Shown here: piece after piece, positions 24,909-34,631 of the stretch
How the letters are laid out: the number at the start of each line of letters is the position of its first letter
How positions within the stretch are numbered: the stretch's first letter is position 1
NCBI RefSeq assembly: GCF_042678145.1
Contig: NZ_JBHUDG010000003.1
Coordinates: 1 to 64,000 of the forward strand
From: Pseudopedobacter beijingensis
GTDB lineage: Bacteria; Bacteroidota; Bacteroidia; Sphingobacteriales; Sphingobacteriaceae
Direction: 5' to 3'
Length of the DNA: 64,000 nucleotides
Program-made: the position numbers and the translations under genes
Notes under the pieces: generated by a model
The model's database searches: none
Told to the model about the DNA's origin: nothing
Seen by the model: the letters and a program-made list of their open reading frames with translations, nothing else

Positions 24909-27452
24909 TTAAAAATCGAATTTAACAAACGTTCTCACCCCCCAACTGGAAACTTCGGGATGATTCAAATAGTTAAAACGCTTCACCAAATCTACCCTCA
25001 GCACTTTAAAGATGTTGCCTAAACCAACACTTCCTTCGAGATAAGGTGCTGCTCCTAGGCTATAAGTCCTAAGCTGACCATTTTCATATAAAGGAAACTT
25101 GAAGGTATTGTTATTTGCTGTATAAGGATTATTTTCATCTCTTAAACCTCCAAACAAAGCCTTAACAGAAACAACCTCTCTCAGCTTTAATGCTTTAATT
25201 AAAGGAATTTTATTCAGAAAAAACCCATTGAAACTATGATCTAAAAACAGGCCTGCAGAATGATCACTTACAAACTCTAAAAAGTTCATCAGGTTATAAG
25301 AATATGGCTGATAGGCATAAGTTTGGTTAGCCCGGTGAATATTTAACAAAGGAAAGGGAAGCTGACCAAAAGTATAAGATCCTTCCAGCTTAACGTCTGT
25401 ATACCCCAATTGCGATAGATAAAACCTTTTATCTACACTTGCCTTTAAATTATGGTAGTTATACTCTCCGGAAAAAACATCTTTAAGACCTACAGAATAC
25501 CCTAAATTAAAAATTGGATACTTATTTACAAACCGGGTTCTGTATTGTTTTCCCTGATAAAATTTCTCATGCGGCGCATATCTTAAATTCAAGCCAACTT
25601 CGCTGGTTATAAGCTTATCAATAAAATCTCCTGAAGCTGTTTGGTAATATAAACCTCCCGCCGGATTTTGTGTCCAGCGTTTAAGTTGCAGTCCATAAGA
25701 AAAGTGATTTTCAAATTCTTTAAGATATTCTACCTTATAAAAATCGTTATACAGCAACATGTCATTTACACCCCGCTTAAACGATAACAAAACATTATCT
25801 TCCTGTACAAACTGAAGTTCTTGTCCTGGTATTTTAGTGTCTCTCTGAAAACTGGCTTTGATATAATGTTTAGGAAAAGTATATACAGATTTATGGTTAA
25901 AAGCATAGGCCCCACTCAGATAATATTTCCACTTTTCGTCTTTAAAACCATAAGCCGCATAATTTTCAAAATACCAGCTTTTGCTCAATTCAGATGTTGT
26001 TCTTCCACCAACCCGTAACCTTAAACCTTCCACATTATTAAAACTATAAAATGTGTTAAAAGGTCCCATATCATAACCTCCCAAATTCTGGTACCCGGCT
26101 ATCAACAGGGTAGCATATTTCATAGTTCTTCTGAAAGAACGTACGTGCTGCAAAGAGTCTATGTTTTTATAAATACTCAGCTGGTCCTCAGAAATGGTAT
26201 CCAATCTGTTCTTTTCCCAAAAGGCATCACTTTGTAAAACAGCCTTTGGTTCTGTAGCAGTAGCTTTCTTTTCTACAAACACACTATCCGGAAGGGTAGT
26301 ATTAATTGCATAATCTTTATAAGACACTGTCCTATCTCCCACAAACCCAAATCCTTTTTCTTTATTGAGTCCAAAATCTACAACTAAACGACTTTTCGTC
26401 AGATTATAGCGTTGATTTTCATCTGCGTCAAAATCCAGGTCAATATCCATCCCTCTTACAAAGTTCAGGTTAATATCTTTATCTATAGATAGCTTAGCTT
26501 TCTTAACGGCATATTTACCATCCATAGTGATATACAGCTTCCCGTTAAAAAGCATATCACCTTTATTTCTGGCGAAAAAGGATAATTCTACCAGTTTAGG
26601 TTCTGCATTTTTAACCGTATCTGTAATAAAGTATTTATAAAATGTTGGAGCTGTCCCGGCTATGGGACTCAAGAAATCATTACTGATGATGGAGATATTA
26701 TTTGCATAGATATCGATATCCTCATACATCCTTTTAAAATAACTCTGCAAACCTTTGTTATCTACATACCTCTGATCAAACTCGGCCTGCTTTTCGCCCA
26801 GAATTATACTCTTAGAAGCGGCCGGATTTTTTCTGTAAAAATTATCCGTCAATTTCTCTTCAATATATACGGGTAATACGTATTTACCGCCAAACTTACT
26901 TGAATCCTGTTCCTGAAACAGGAACTGATAGTTTTTAAGCAGTTTATTGTTCTTAAATTTATCAGAAATATTATCCATAGAAAAGGTCATCTTCTCATAT
27001 TTCCGATACGAAACTGTATTTAATTCTTTTATCCTGTTTTGATCCTTATGATGTATAACCTGCCTGATAAGCTCTACAGCTGGATTGTCTTTATTACTAT
27101 ATTTTGCCTTGTTTTTTTTAGTAACTACAATTTCTTTTAAAGCTTTTGCAGACGGGGTTAGTAAAACCTCTATTCTTTGCGATTTCCCTACCGCTATGGG
27201 AACAATTTTTGTCTCGTAGCCCATGTATACAAATTTCAATGCACTATAACTTGCACTGGTACTCATGGTAAAAAGGCCATCCATATTGGCTTGCGTACCC
27301 GTTTGTGTTCCGTTAAAAAAAACATTCGCAAAAGGAATGGTTTCTTTAGTAAAAGCATCCTTCACCACTCCACTCACTACAGTCTTTTGCGCAAAAGCTC
27401 CACCTACACTTAATAACCCCGCAATAAGCGCCACTAAAAAATATCTCAACAT
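24909..27452 (-). CDS. DUF5686 / carboxypeptidase-regulatory-like outer membrane protein
   Basis: This 847-residue protein has a signal peptide (ending GAFAQ) and a CarboxypepD_reg-like beta domain at about 24-105 (VVSGVVKDAFTKETIPFANV, DGLFTMST). A long DUF5686 region follows with many aromatic beta-strands and a C-terminal Phe (VKFDF), suggesting an outer-membrane beta-barrel. It resembles TonB-dependent receptor N-termini but lacks a plug domain. Function is unknown in this family. It is transcribed alone, with 250 noncoding bases upstream. Confidence 0.85.
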   Translation of the reverse strand: MLRYFLVALIAGLLSVGGAFAQKTVVSGVVKDAFTKETIPFANVFFNGTQTGTQANMDGLFTMSTSASYSALKFVYMGYETKIVPIAVGKSQRIEVLLTPSAKALKEIVVTKKNKAKYSNKDNPAVELIRQVIHHKDQNRIKELNTVSYRKYEKMTFSMDNISDKFKNNKLLKNYQFLFQEQDSSKFGGKYVLPVYIEEKLTDNFYRKNPAASKSIILGEKQAEFDQRYVDNKGLQSYFKRMYEDIDIYANNISIISNDFLSPIAGTAPTFYKYFITDTVKNAEPKLVELSFFARNKGDMLFNGKLYITMDGKYAVKKAKLSIDKDINLNFVRGMDIDLDFDADENQRYNLTKSRLVVDFGLNKEKGFGFVGDRTVSYKDYAINTTLPDSVFVEKKATATEPKAVLQSDAFWEKNRLDTISEDQLSIYKNIDSLQHVRSFRRTMKYATLLIAGYQNLGGYDMGPFNTFYSFNNVEGLRLRVGGRTTSELSKSWYFENYAAYGFKDEKWKYYLSGAYAFNHKSVYTFPKHYIKASFQRDTKIPGQELQFVQEDNVLLSFKRGVNDMLLYNDFYKVEYLKEFENHFSYGLQLKRWTQNPAGGLYYQTASGDFIDKLITSEVGLNLRYAPHEKFYQGKQYRTRFVNKYPIFNLGYSVGLKDVFSGEYNYHNLKASVDKRFYLSQLGYTDVKLEGSYTFGQLPFPLLNIHRANQTYAYQPYSYNLMNFLEFVSDHSAGLFLDHSFNGFFLNKIPLIKALKLREVVSVKALFGGLRDENNPYTANNNTFKFPLYENGQLRTYSLGAAPYLEGSVGLGNIFKVLRVDLVKRFNYLNHPEVSSWGVRTFVKFDF

Positions 27453-27700
27453 AAGACCTTAAAATTCAATCAAGTAGACTAAAAAACAATAATATTCAAC
27501 AAAATCATTTTCAAACCCACTAAAAATCCAATGCAATTTTAAGAAGTCTTACTGACTTTTCTAATAAAACAGTCAGTTGTTCTGGTTTTTTACATTTCAA
27601 CAACATAACTTTCTTTTACAACGATTAACATTTTTAAAAAGAGATTTAATTATATTTATCGATTCATCAACGATAAAACCTAAACTATATTTTATATTTA

Positions 27701-28096
27701 ATGAAAACCTTATTTACCCAATCTTTTTGGTTTTGGATAATTTCAAAAATCATCATCATTGTTTTAATACTGATAAGTTCATCAAGTTTATTAAAGGAAG
27801 GACGATTTACAACAATGGAACTTACAATTAATTTAACAATATTGTTTACTTCCATATTATTGATAGTCACTCTTTTTCATGATTTTTCCTCCCATTTAAA
27901 ATTAAATGTATTAAAAACCATTACAGGCTGTTTATTAATTATCCTGGGAATAGCGTTGTTTATATTTTTATTAAATGTGCCTAAGAATAGCCGAAGCAGC
28001 ATATACTACTGGGGATTCTTATTATCTATCTGGACGGTATTGACTGGAATATTTGATTTATCTAAAATTAGCAGAAATACCATCTCTGATTTATAG
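27701..28096 (+). CDS. Small four-helix membrane protein
   Basis: The protein has 131 residues with four hydrophobic segments (about 9-27, 42-62, 72-90 and 102-122). I recognise no family. It stands alone, with divergent DUF5686 upstream and convergent P-type ATPase downstream. The AT-rich codon use resembles its neighbours. Confidence 0.6.
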   Translation: MKTLFTQSFWFWIISKIIIIVLILISSSSLLKEGRFTTMELTINLTILFTSILLIVTLFHDFSSHLKLNVLKTITGCLLIILGIALFIFLLNVPKNSRSSIYYWGFLLSIWTVLTGIFDLSKISRNTISDL

Positions 28097-28121
28097 AAAA
28101 CCAACTTTTGCTCATTAAGTT

Positions 28122-28170
28122 CAACGAGTGTTTCCTCTACCTACAAGAAAGCTATCGGAAACACACGTTG
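28122..28170. repeat. Inverted repeat between convergent genes
   Basis: CAACGAGTGTTTCC (28122-28135) and GGAAACACACGTTG (28157-28170) pair at 13 of 14 positions around a 21-base loop. Placed between two convergent stops, it could terminate transcription from both sides, although U-tracts are weak. Confidence 0.55.
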
Positions 28171-28192
28171 GTTCTATGAAAGAAAAAACAGC

Positions 28193-30085
28193 TTAAACAT
28201 TTTTACCCTGTATTCTCACCGCATTCAGGATAGCCACTAAAGCAACACCTACATCGGCAATAACCGCCTCCCATAAAGTGGCCACACCTCCGGCACCTAA
28301 CACCAATACAATAACTTTAACAACCATGGCCAAAACTATATTTTGCCAAACAATACTTCTGGTGATCTTCCCTATTTTAATAGCCGAAATAATTTTGGTA
28401 ATGTTATCATTCTGGATAACCACATCAGCCGTTTCTATTGCTGCATCGCTTCCCAAACCTCCCATGGCAATCCCTACATCTGCCAGTGCCAATACAGGAG
28501 CATCGTTTATTCCATCACCCACAAAAGCCAACTTTCTTCCTTCACTTTTCAGTTTATCCACATGTTTAACCTTTCCTTCAGGCAATAAATCTCCATAAGC
28601 ATAATCTATATGCAGTACCTTTGCCACTTCGTTAACCACAGATTGCTTATCGCCGCTAAGCATAACAGTTTTTAAGCCCAGCTTATGCATATCTGCAATA
28701 GCCTGCGAAGCCTCGGACTTAATCTCATCCGCGATAGTTATATAACCGGCAAACTGGTCATTTATAGCTACAACAACTATCGTATCAACAATTTCCTCTA
28801 TAGATTTATCGTAACTGATATTAAACTTCTTCAATAGCTTTAGGTTTCCCGCTAATACAACTTCACCATTAATGGTTGCCTTTAACCCATGCCCCGCTAT
28901 TTCCTCAACCTGTTCAATAGTGTATCCGCTCACCTTCCCGGCATATTCTTTAATCGCTTCTGCAATAGGATGGTTAGATTTACTTTCTATAGTTGCCACT
29001 ATCTCTACAAACTTTCTTTCGTCCATCTCAACCGCATGTACACGGTTAATTTTAAATACCCCTTTGGTTAGGGTACCTGTTTTATCCATCACGACAGTGT
29101 CTATCTCAGTTACCGCATCCAGATAATTTCCCCCTTTAAAAAGAATTCCCTGTTTAGATGCCAGACCTATACCGCCAAAATAGCCCAAAGGAATAGATAC
29201 CACCAAGGCACAAGGGCAACTAATTACCAAAAACACCAATGCCCTGTAAAACCAGGTTTGGAAAGAGTAATCAGCCACAAACAACATAGGTAATACAACT
29301 ACCAATACCGCCAGAGCAAAAACCACAGGAGTATATACCTTTGCAAATTTTGATATAAAAAGCTGTGTTTGAGATTTTCTGGCCTGCGCATCCTGCACCA
29401 TTTCCAACACCTTGCTTAACTTACTATCTCTAAAAGCAGTAGTCACTTTAATATCACAAACCGTTGCCAGATTAATCATCCCTGCCAAAACAGTTTCACC
29501 CTGCTTTTTATTATCAGGCACACTTTCTCCCGTTAGGGCAGCTGTATTAAAAGTTGCTTTTTCAGAAATCAATTCCCCATCCAAAGCCACCTTCTCACCT
29601 GCTTTAACCTGTATAACCTCGCCTATAGATACATCTTTGGGGTTTACAGTTTCTATTTTACCGTTCCTCACAACATCTACAGCATCAGGACGCACATCCA
29701 GCAAAGCCTTAATATTACCCTTTGCCCGCTTAACCGCCCGTTCCTGAAACCATTCGCCAATAGAATAAAACACCATTACAGCAACTCCTTCGCTATAAGA
29801 GCCAATGGAAAATGCGCCAATAGTGGCCACGCTCATTAAAAAGAATTCGTTAAAAAAATCAAACCTCTTGGCTTTTCTCCATGCCAGGTCCAGCACGGAG
29901 TATCCCGATAAAAGATAAGCCGCACCATATATAAGTAATTCGGTAATATTATTAAACCGAATATGAAAACCGTATTCCAATACCTGCATAGTTACCAATA
30001 CAAGTAACGCTACCAGAAGCTGCCAATTATTTAGACCGTGATCATGGTCATGATCGTGGCTATGATTGTGATTATGTTCTGTCAT
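28193..30085 (-). CDS. Heavy-metal (Zn/Cd/Pb-type) translocating P-type ATPase
   Basis: The 630-residue P1B-type ATPase has a His/Asp-rich N-terminus (residues 4-16), which replaces the usual HMA domain as metal buffer. It has the actuator motif TGES (185-188), the metal-binding CPC motif (290-292 in SCPCALV), the phosphorylation site D334 in DKTGTLTKG, the SNHPIAEAI nucleotide-binding motif and the hinge GDGINDAP. CPC plus a His-rich tail points to Zn2+/Cd2+ efflux (ZntA/CadA type). It sits 66 bp downstream of a Fur-family gene in the same direction, with a palindromic candidate operator between them. Export of excess zinc controlled by that regulator is the likely logic. Confidence 0.92.
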   Translation of the reverse strand: MTEHNHNHSHDHDHDHGLNNWQLLVALLVLVTMQVLEYGFHIRFNNITELLIYGAAYLLSGYSVLDLAWRKAKRFDFFNEFFLMSVATIGAFSIGSYSEGVAVMVFYSIGEWFQERAVKRAKGNIKALLDVRPDAVDVVRNGKIETVNPKDVSIGEVIQVKAGEKVALDGELISEKATFNTAALTGESVPDNKKQGETVLAGMINLATVCDIKVTTAFRDSKLSKVLEMVQDAQARKSQTQLFISKFAKVYTPVVFALAVLVVVLPMLFVADYSFQTWFYRALVFLVISCPCALVVSIPLGYFGGIGLASKQGILFKGGNYLDAVTEIDTVVMDKTGTLTKGVFKINRVHAVEMDERKFVEIVATIESKSNHPIAEAIKEYAGKVSGYTIEQVEEIAGHGLKATINGEVVLAGNLKLLKKFNISYDKSIEEIVDTIVVVAINDQFAGYITIADEIKSEASQAIADMHKLGLKTVMLSGDKQSVVNEVAKVLHIDYAYGDLLPEGKVKHVDKLKSEGRKLAFVGDGINDAPVLALADVGIAMGGLGSDAAIETADVVIQNDNITKIISAIKIGKITRSIVWQNIVLAMVVKVIVLVLGAGGVATLWEAVIADVGVALVAILNAVRIQGKNV

Positions 30086-30134
30086 AAATAAAATTATTAG
30101 TACTTATTTACAACAAAAGTAGGTTATAATCAGG

Positions 30135-30149
30135 TGCAATACTATTGCA
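30135..30149. promoter_or_regulatory. Candidate Fur-family operator (7-1-7 palindrome) ahead of the P-type ATPase
   Basis: TGCAATA-C-TATTGCA is a perfect 7-1-7 palindrome, the geometry classic for Fur/Zur/PerR operators. It lies 50 bp upstream of the ATPase start, right after the stop of the Fur-family gene. Its recognition by that protein is inferred. Confidence 0.5.
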
Positions 30150-30151
30150 TT

Positions 30152-30568
30152 CTAATGAACCGTACACTTGGCACAGGTTCCCTTTACCACCAGATTCACT
30201 TCCTGAGACAAGAAATAATCAGGCAATACAATAGCAGGTATTTTTGTTTTCGGAAGACAGGAAGTTTCTAAACAAGTATTACAATAAAAATGGACATGCA
30301 CATGGTTGTGATTATCTGCATCACAACTATCGTCACACATAGCAAACTTTTGGGTTCCCGTACCATCATCAATACTGTGCAGCAAACCATTCTTCTCAAA
30401 CGTTTTTAACGTTCTGTAAATAGTTATCCGGTCTGCCGGATGCATAAGTTTTTCAAGTTCATTTAAAGAAACAGCCTTATCTTGCTCTACCAAACATTGC
30501 ACAGTCAACAAGCGCATCGCTGTGGGCTTAATATTTTTCTGCTCTAATAACGTTTCTAACTCTTTCAT
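30152..30568 (-). CDS. Fur-family metalloregulator (Zur-like)
   Basis: The 138-residue protein has a winged-helix DNA-binding domain (1-80; KPTAMRLLTVQCL, DRITIYRTLKTFEKNGLLH). The dimerisation domain carries metal ligands: NHNHVHVHFYCNTC with His-rich site and CxxC, plus a C-terminal CAKC pair. The two CxxC pairs would form the structural zinc site. It is probably a zinc- or iron-dependent repressor. Its gene immediately precedes the metal-exporting P-type ATPase. A TTTCTA-A-TAGAAA palindrome upstream and a 7-1-7 palindrome downstream are candidate operators. Confidence 0.85.
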   Translation of the reverse strand: MKELETLLEQKNIKPTAMRLLTVQCLVEQDKAVSLNELEKLMHPADRITIYRTLKTFEKNGLLHSIDDGTGTQKFAMCDDSCDADNHNHVHVHFYCNTCLETSCLPKTKIPAIVLPDYFLSQEVNLVVKGTCAKCTVH

Positions 30569-30598
30569 TGCATAAAAAACAAATAACTTAAAAATTAG

Positions 30599-30611
30599 TT
30601 TCTAATAGAAA
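30599..30611. promoter_or_regulatory. Candidate operator upstream of the Fur-family gene
   Basis: TTTCTA-A-TAGAAA is a perfect 6-1-6 palindrome 31 bp upstream of the Fur-family start codon, within its presumed promoter. It could mediate autoregulation. Its sequence differs from the TGCAATA palindrome near the ATPase gene, so only one of them may be the true site. Confidence 0.4.
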
Positions 30612-30677
30612 TGTAACCAAAAAAATTTCGCCAATAATCCGCATCCACCTAATTTTATTTGGAATAGCTATTTAAAA

Positions 30678-30709
30678 TTTGGTTTTCACCAAATTATATT
30701 GCAAATTTG
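30678..30709 (+). promoter_or_regulatory. Promoter of the metH riboswitch transcript
   Basis: TTTG (30678-30681), a 20-bp spacer and CAAATTTG (30702-30709) fit the Bacteroidota TTTG-N20-TAnnTTTG promoter with one mismatch. Transcription would begin at about the first base of the riboswitch. The -33 element sits inside an inverted repeat, AATTTGGT-TTTC-ACCAAATT (30676-30695). The -7 box overlaps the palindrome TGCAAATTTGCA (30700-30711). Confidence 0.6.
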
Positions 30710-30713
30710 CATT

Positions 30714-30826
30714 GCTTATAAAGAAAGACGGAGGGATTAGACCCGATGAAGTCTTAGCAACCTGTGCTTACAAGGTGCTACGTTCTACTCAGTTAAAATA
30801 CAAAAATATAACTGGGAAAGATAAGT
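30714..30826 (+). promoter_or_regulatory. SAM-I (S-box) riboswitch
   Basis: Core bases match the SAM-I aptamer: GACGGAGGGATTAGACCCGA-type P2/pseudoknot region (30728-30746), GATGAAGTC, TAGCAACC (30755-30762) and the P3 and P4 hairpins (CAGTT near 30790 pairing with AACTG near 30810). P1 is CTTAT (30715-30719) with ATAAG (30821-30825). A possible switch hairpin follows, GAAAGTC (30827-30833) with GACTTTT near 30853. It should reduce expression of metH-metF when S-adenosylmethionine is abundant. Confidence 0.92.
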
Positions 30827-30956
30827 GAAAGTCAACGGACTACAACACATACCGACTTTTCTTCATTAAGCTTTTAACGAATAACAATGTACATAAATTG
30901 ATACTGCTTTCATTTTAAGTCTCGATTTATTGCTTTTGTTTGACGATGTGCATTTT

Positions 30957-33900
30957 ATGAATATCAGAGAAGAACTTAAAAAGCGTATCCTGGTGATTGA
31001 TGGAGCCATGGGTACTATGATCCAAAACTACAAGCTGACTGAAAGTGATTTCAGGGGCGAAAGGTTTAAAAACCATCCTTGCGATGTGAAAGGCAATAAT
31101 GATATGCTGAACCTGACAAGGCCAGATATTATTAAAGAAATACACAAAGCTTACTTGTTGGCCGGAACCGACATTATCGAGACCAATACGTTCAGTACGC
31201 AACGTATTTCTATGGCCGATTATCGGATGGAAGACCTTTCCTATGAACTGAGCTATGAAGGCGCCCGTATAGCCAAAGAAGCCGCTATGGAAATAACGGC
31301 TTTAACACCAGACCGTCCCCGTTTTGTTGCAGGAGCCATTGGTCCAACCAACAGAACACTCTCCATTTCGCCAAACGTAAACGACCCTGGATACAGAGCC
31401 ATTACATTTGACGAGCTTGAAGATGCCTATTACGAACAAATAAGAGGACTGGTAGATGGCGGCGCCGATGTGTTACTGGTTGAAACCATCTTTGATACCT
31501 TAAATGCCAAGGCTGCTATTTTTGCTATCAAAAAATACGAAGCAATTATTGGAAGAAAGATCGAGATCATGATCTCCGGAACCATAACTGATGCTTCGGG
31601 TCGTACACTATCAGGACAAACTACCGAGGCTTTCTGGAACTCTGTACGCCATGGCGATTTATTATCAATTGGGCTAAACTGTGCTTTAGGGGCAAAAGAT
31701 ATGCGTCCATACATTCAAGAACTTTCTGAGCTGGCAGATGTGTACGTATCTGCCTACCCCAATGCAGGTCTTCCTAATGAGTTCGGACAATACGATGAAA
31801 CGCCGGTTGAAACCGCCTCTCTTCTGGACGACTTCCTTGGATCAGGATTTCTGAATATTGTGGGTGGCTGTTGTGGTACAACACCAGATCACATTCAGAA
31901 AATTGCAGAAGCCGCAGCAAAATACCCCGCAAGAAAGCCTGCGGTACAGCAACCTTTTCTACGCTTGTCTGGTTTAGAGGCCGTTAACATACAGCCCGAC
32001 AGCATATTTGTGAATATTGGCGAAAGAACCAACATTACCGGATCTCCAAAATTCTCCAAACTTATTTTAAGTGGCGATTTTGAAGCAGCTTTATCCGTAG
32101 CTCGTCAGCAGGTGGAAGGTGGTGCGCAGGTTATAGACGTTAACATGGACGAAGGTATGCTTGACTCTGAAGCTGCCATGACGAAGTTTCTAAATCTTAT
32201 TGGTGCAGAACCCGACATCTGTAAACTCCCCATCATGGTAGATTCATCCAAATGGAGCGTTATAGAAGCCGGATTAAAATGTTTACAGGGAAAAGGCATT
32301 GTTAACTCCATTTCTTTAAAAGAAGGAGAAGAGGTTTTTAAAGCACATGCCCAAACCATTAAACAGTATGGTGCCGCCTCTGTAGTGATGGCATTTGACG
32401 AAAACGGACAAGCCGACAACTTTGAAAGACGGATAGAAATCTGTAAAAGATCTTACGACATATTGGTTAACGAAGTAGGTTTTGCACCGCAAGATATCAT
32501 CTTCGATCCCAACATCTTAACCGTAGGAACAGGCTTAGAAGAACATGCCAATTATGCGGTAGACTTTATTAACGCTACACGTTGGATCAAAGAAAATCTT
32601 CCCCATGCAAAAGTGAGTGGAGGGGTTTCCAATATTTCATTCTCTTTCAGAGGGAACAATCCCGTTCGTGAAGCCATGCACTCCGCATTTCTTTTCCACG
32701 CTATCAGAGCAGGCTTAGACATGGGGATTGTAAATGCCGGAATGCTGGAAGTTTACGAAGAGATAGACCCCGAGCTGCTGGTAAAAGTAGAGGATGTTTT
32801 ATTAAACCGTCGTCCAGATGCCACCGAAATATTGGTAGACTTTGCAGAAACCGTTAAAAATAAAGGAAAAACAATAGTCAAAGACGAAGAATGGCGAAAA
32901 GGATCAGTAGAAGAAAGGCTATCACATGCTTTGGTAAAAGGCATAGTAGCCCATATAGATGAAGATGTTGAAGAAGCCCGTTTAAAATATGCAAGACCTT
33001 TAGAAATTATAGAAGGCCCCTTAATGGACGGGATGGGTGTGGTAGGAGACCTGTTTGGTTCCGGTAAAATGTTCTTACCACAAGTTGTAAAATCTGCCCG
33101 GGTAATGAAAAAAGCCGTAGCCATTCTGCTTCCCTACATCGAAGCAGAAAAAGTAGAAGGCGAAAGCAGTTCGGCCGGAAAAGTATTAATGGCTACCGTA
33201 AAAGGCGATGTACATGATATTGGTAAGAATATAGTAGGCGTAGTACTGGCCTGTAATAACTTCGAAGTAATAGATTTGGGTGTAATGGTTCCCGCATCAA
33301 CCATTTTAGATGAAGCAAAAAAACACAAGGTAGACATTATTGGATGCAGCGGGTTAATTACACCATCGCTGGATGAAATGGTGCATGTAGCTAAAGAAAT
33401 GGAACGCGAAGGCTTTAGTATTCCTCTGATGATTGGTGGCGCAACCACATCCAGAATACATACCGCTGTTAAAATAGATCCCAATTATAACGGAACCGTT
33501 ATACATGTTTTAGATGCGTCAAGAAGTGTTACCGTATGCAGCAATTTGCTAAATCCGGCAACCAAAGAAGATTACAAAAAACAAATCAAAGAAGATTACG
33601 AAAAAACAAGAGATAATTATAACAAGAAAAAGGTCGACAAATCTTTAAAACCAATAAATGATGCCCGTAAAGAACAGTTTAAAATAGACTGGTCGGCTCC
33701 TTTACCTAAAGCACCAAACTTTATTGGAACAAAAACAATAGACAGCTACCCTTTAGAGGAATTATTACCTTATATAGACTGGACTCCTTTTTTCCATGCA
33801 TGGGAATTAAGAGGTGCCTATCCAAGAATTTTAGAAGACAAAACCGTTGGCCCCGAAGCGAAAAAACTATTTGACGATGCACAAAATTTATTGAAACGTA

Positions 33901-34607
33901 TTGTAGACAATAAATTATTAACTGCAAAAGCCGTATTCGGAATATGGCCTGCCAATAGTATTGGAGATGATATTGTACTAAATGTTGATGGCAAAGACAT
34001 TACCATACATACTTTAAGGCAACAGGTAGAAAAACCTGCCGGAGAACCTTACTTTGCATTATCAGACTTTATTGCACCTAAAGAAACAGGCTTGCAGGAT
34101 TATTTTGGAGGATTTGCAGTATCTACAGGTTTTGGCTGCGATGAACTGGTTGCCGAATTTGAAAGCGACCATGATGACTACAATAGTATTATGACCAAGG
34201 CTCTGGCAGACAGATTAGCCGAAGCATTTGCCGAAAAGTTACACGAACTCGTAAGAACAGAACATTGGGGTTATTCTACCACAGAAAACCTGTCTAACGA
34301 AGAACTTATTAAAGAGAAATACCAGGGTATACGCCCTGCACCCGGCTATCCGGCCTGTCCGGACCATACCGAAAAACGTATTCTTTTTGATTTGTTAGAT
34401 GTAGAAAGTAAAACAGGCTTGTATTTAACAGAAAGCTTTGCCATGTATCCTACTGCCGCAGTAAGTGGATATTACTTTGCACATCCACAATCAAAATACT
34501 TTGGAGTAGGCAAAATTGCTAAAGATCAGGTAGAAGATTATGCCCAACGGAAAGGCATGGATCTGGAAACAACAGAAAAATGGCTAAGCCCTAATTTGGG
34601 ATATTAA
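30957..34607 (+). CDS. metH: Cobalamin-dependent methionine synthase
   Basis: I start at the ATG at 30957; the longer frame begins with TTG. With 1216 residues it is full length (E. coli MetH 1227) and has all four modules. The homocysteine domain carries zinc ligands C242, C305 and C306 (NCALG, GGCCGT). The methyltetrahydrofolate pterin domain (IFVNIGERTNITGS) follows, then the cobalamin module with lower axial ligand H753 in DVHDIGKN. The activation domain (RPAPGYPACPDH) is at the C-terminus. It transfers a methyl group from 5-methyl-THF to homocysteine. Expression depends on the SAM-I riboswitch immediately upstream. metF, which makes its methyl donor, follows after 24 bp. Confidence 0.97.
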   Translation: MNIREELKKRILVIDGAMGTMIQNYKLTESDFRGERFKNHPCDVKGNNDMLNLTRPDIIKEIHKAYLLAGTDIIETNTFSTQRISMADYRMEDLSYELSYEGARIAKEAAMEITALTPDRPRFVAGAIGPTNRTLSISPNVNDPGYRAITFDELEDAYYEQIRGLVDGGADVLLVETIFDTLNAKAAIFAIKKYEAIIGRKIEIMISGTITDASGRTLSGQTTEAFWNSVRHGDLLSIGLNCALGAKDMRPYIQELSELADVYVSAYPNAGLPNEFGQYDETPVETASLLDDFLGSGFLNIVGGCCGTTPDHIQKIAEAAAKYPARKPAVQQPFLRLSGLEAVNIQPDSIFVNIGERTNITGSPKFSKLILSGDFEAALSVARQQVEGGAQVIDVNMDEGMLDSEAAMTKFLNLIGAEPDICKLPIMVDSSKWSVIEAGLKCLQGKGIVNSISLKEGEEVFKAHAQTIKQYGAASVVMAFDENGQADNFERRIEICKRSYDILVNEVGFAPQDIIFDPNILTVGTGLEEHANYAVDFINATRWIKENLPHAKVSGGVSNISFSFRGNNPVREAMHSAFLFHAIRAGLDMGIVNAGMLEVYEEIDPELLVKVEDVLLNRRPDATEILVDFAETVKNKGKTIVKDEEWRKGSVEERLSHALVKGIVAHIDEDVEEARLKYARPLEIIEGPLMDGMGVVGDLFGSGKMFLPQVVKSARVMKKAVAILLPYIEAEKVEGESSSAGKVLMATVKGDVHDIGKNIVGVVLACNNFEVIDLGVMVPASTILDEAKKHKVDIIGCSGLITPSLDEMVHVAKEMEREGFSIPLMIGGATTSRIHTAVKIDPNYNGTVIHVLDASRSVTVCSNLLNPATKEDYKKQIKEDYEKTRDNYNKKKVDKSLKPINDARKEQFKIDWSAPLPKAPNFIGTKTIDSYPLEELLPYIDWTPFFHAWELRGAYPRILEDKTVGPEAKKLFDDAQNLLKRIVDNKLLTAKAVFGIWPANSIGDDIVLNVDGKDITIHTLRQQVEKPAGEPYFALSDFIAPKETGLQDYFGGFAVSTGFGCDELVAEFESDHDDYNSIMTKALADRLAEAFAEKLHELVRTEHWGYSTTENLSNEELIKEKYQGIRPAPGYPACPDHTEKRILFDLLDVESKTGLYLTESFAMYPTAAVSGYYFAHPQSKYFGVGKIAKDQVEDYAQRKGMDLETTEKWLSPNLGY

Positions 34608-34631
34608 CAAACAATCTCTTAATCTAAAAAC

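Noticed and set aside
30930..30956. TTG-started extension of metH
   Set aside because: Not found in MetH proteins; the ATG at 30957 (NIREELKKRILVIDG) gives the expected N-terminus.
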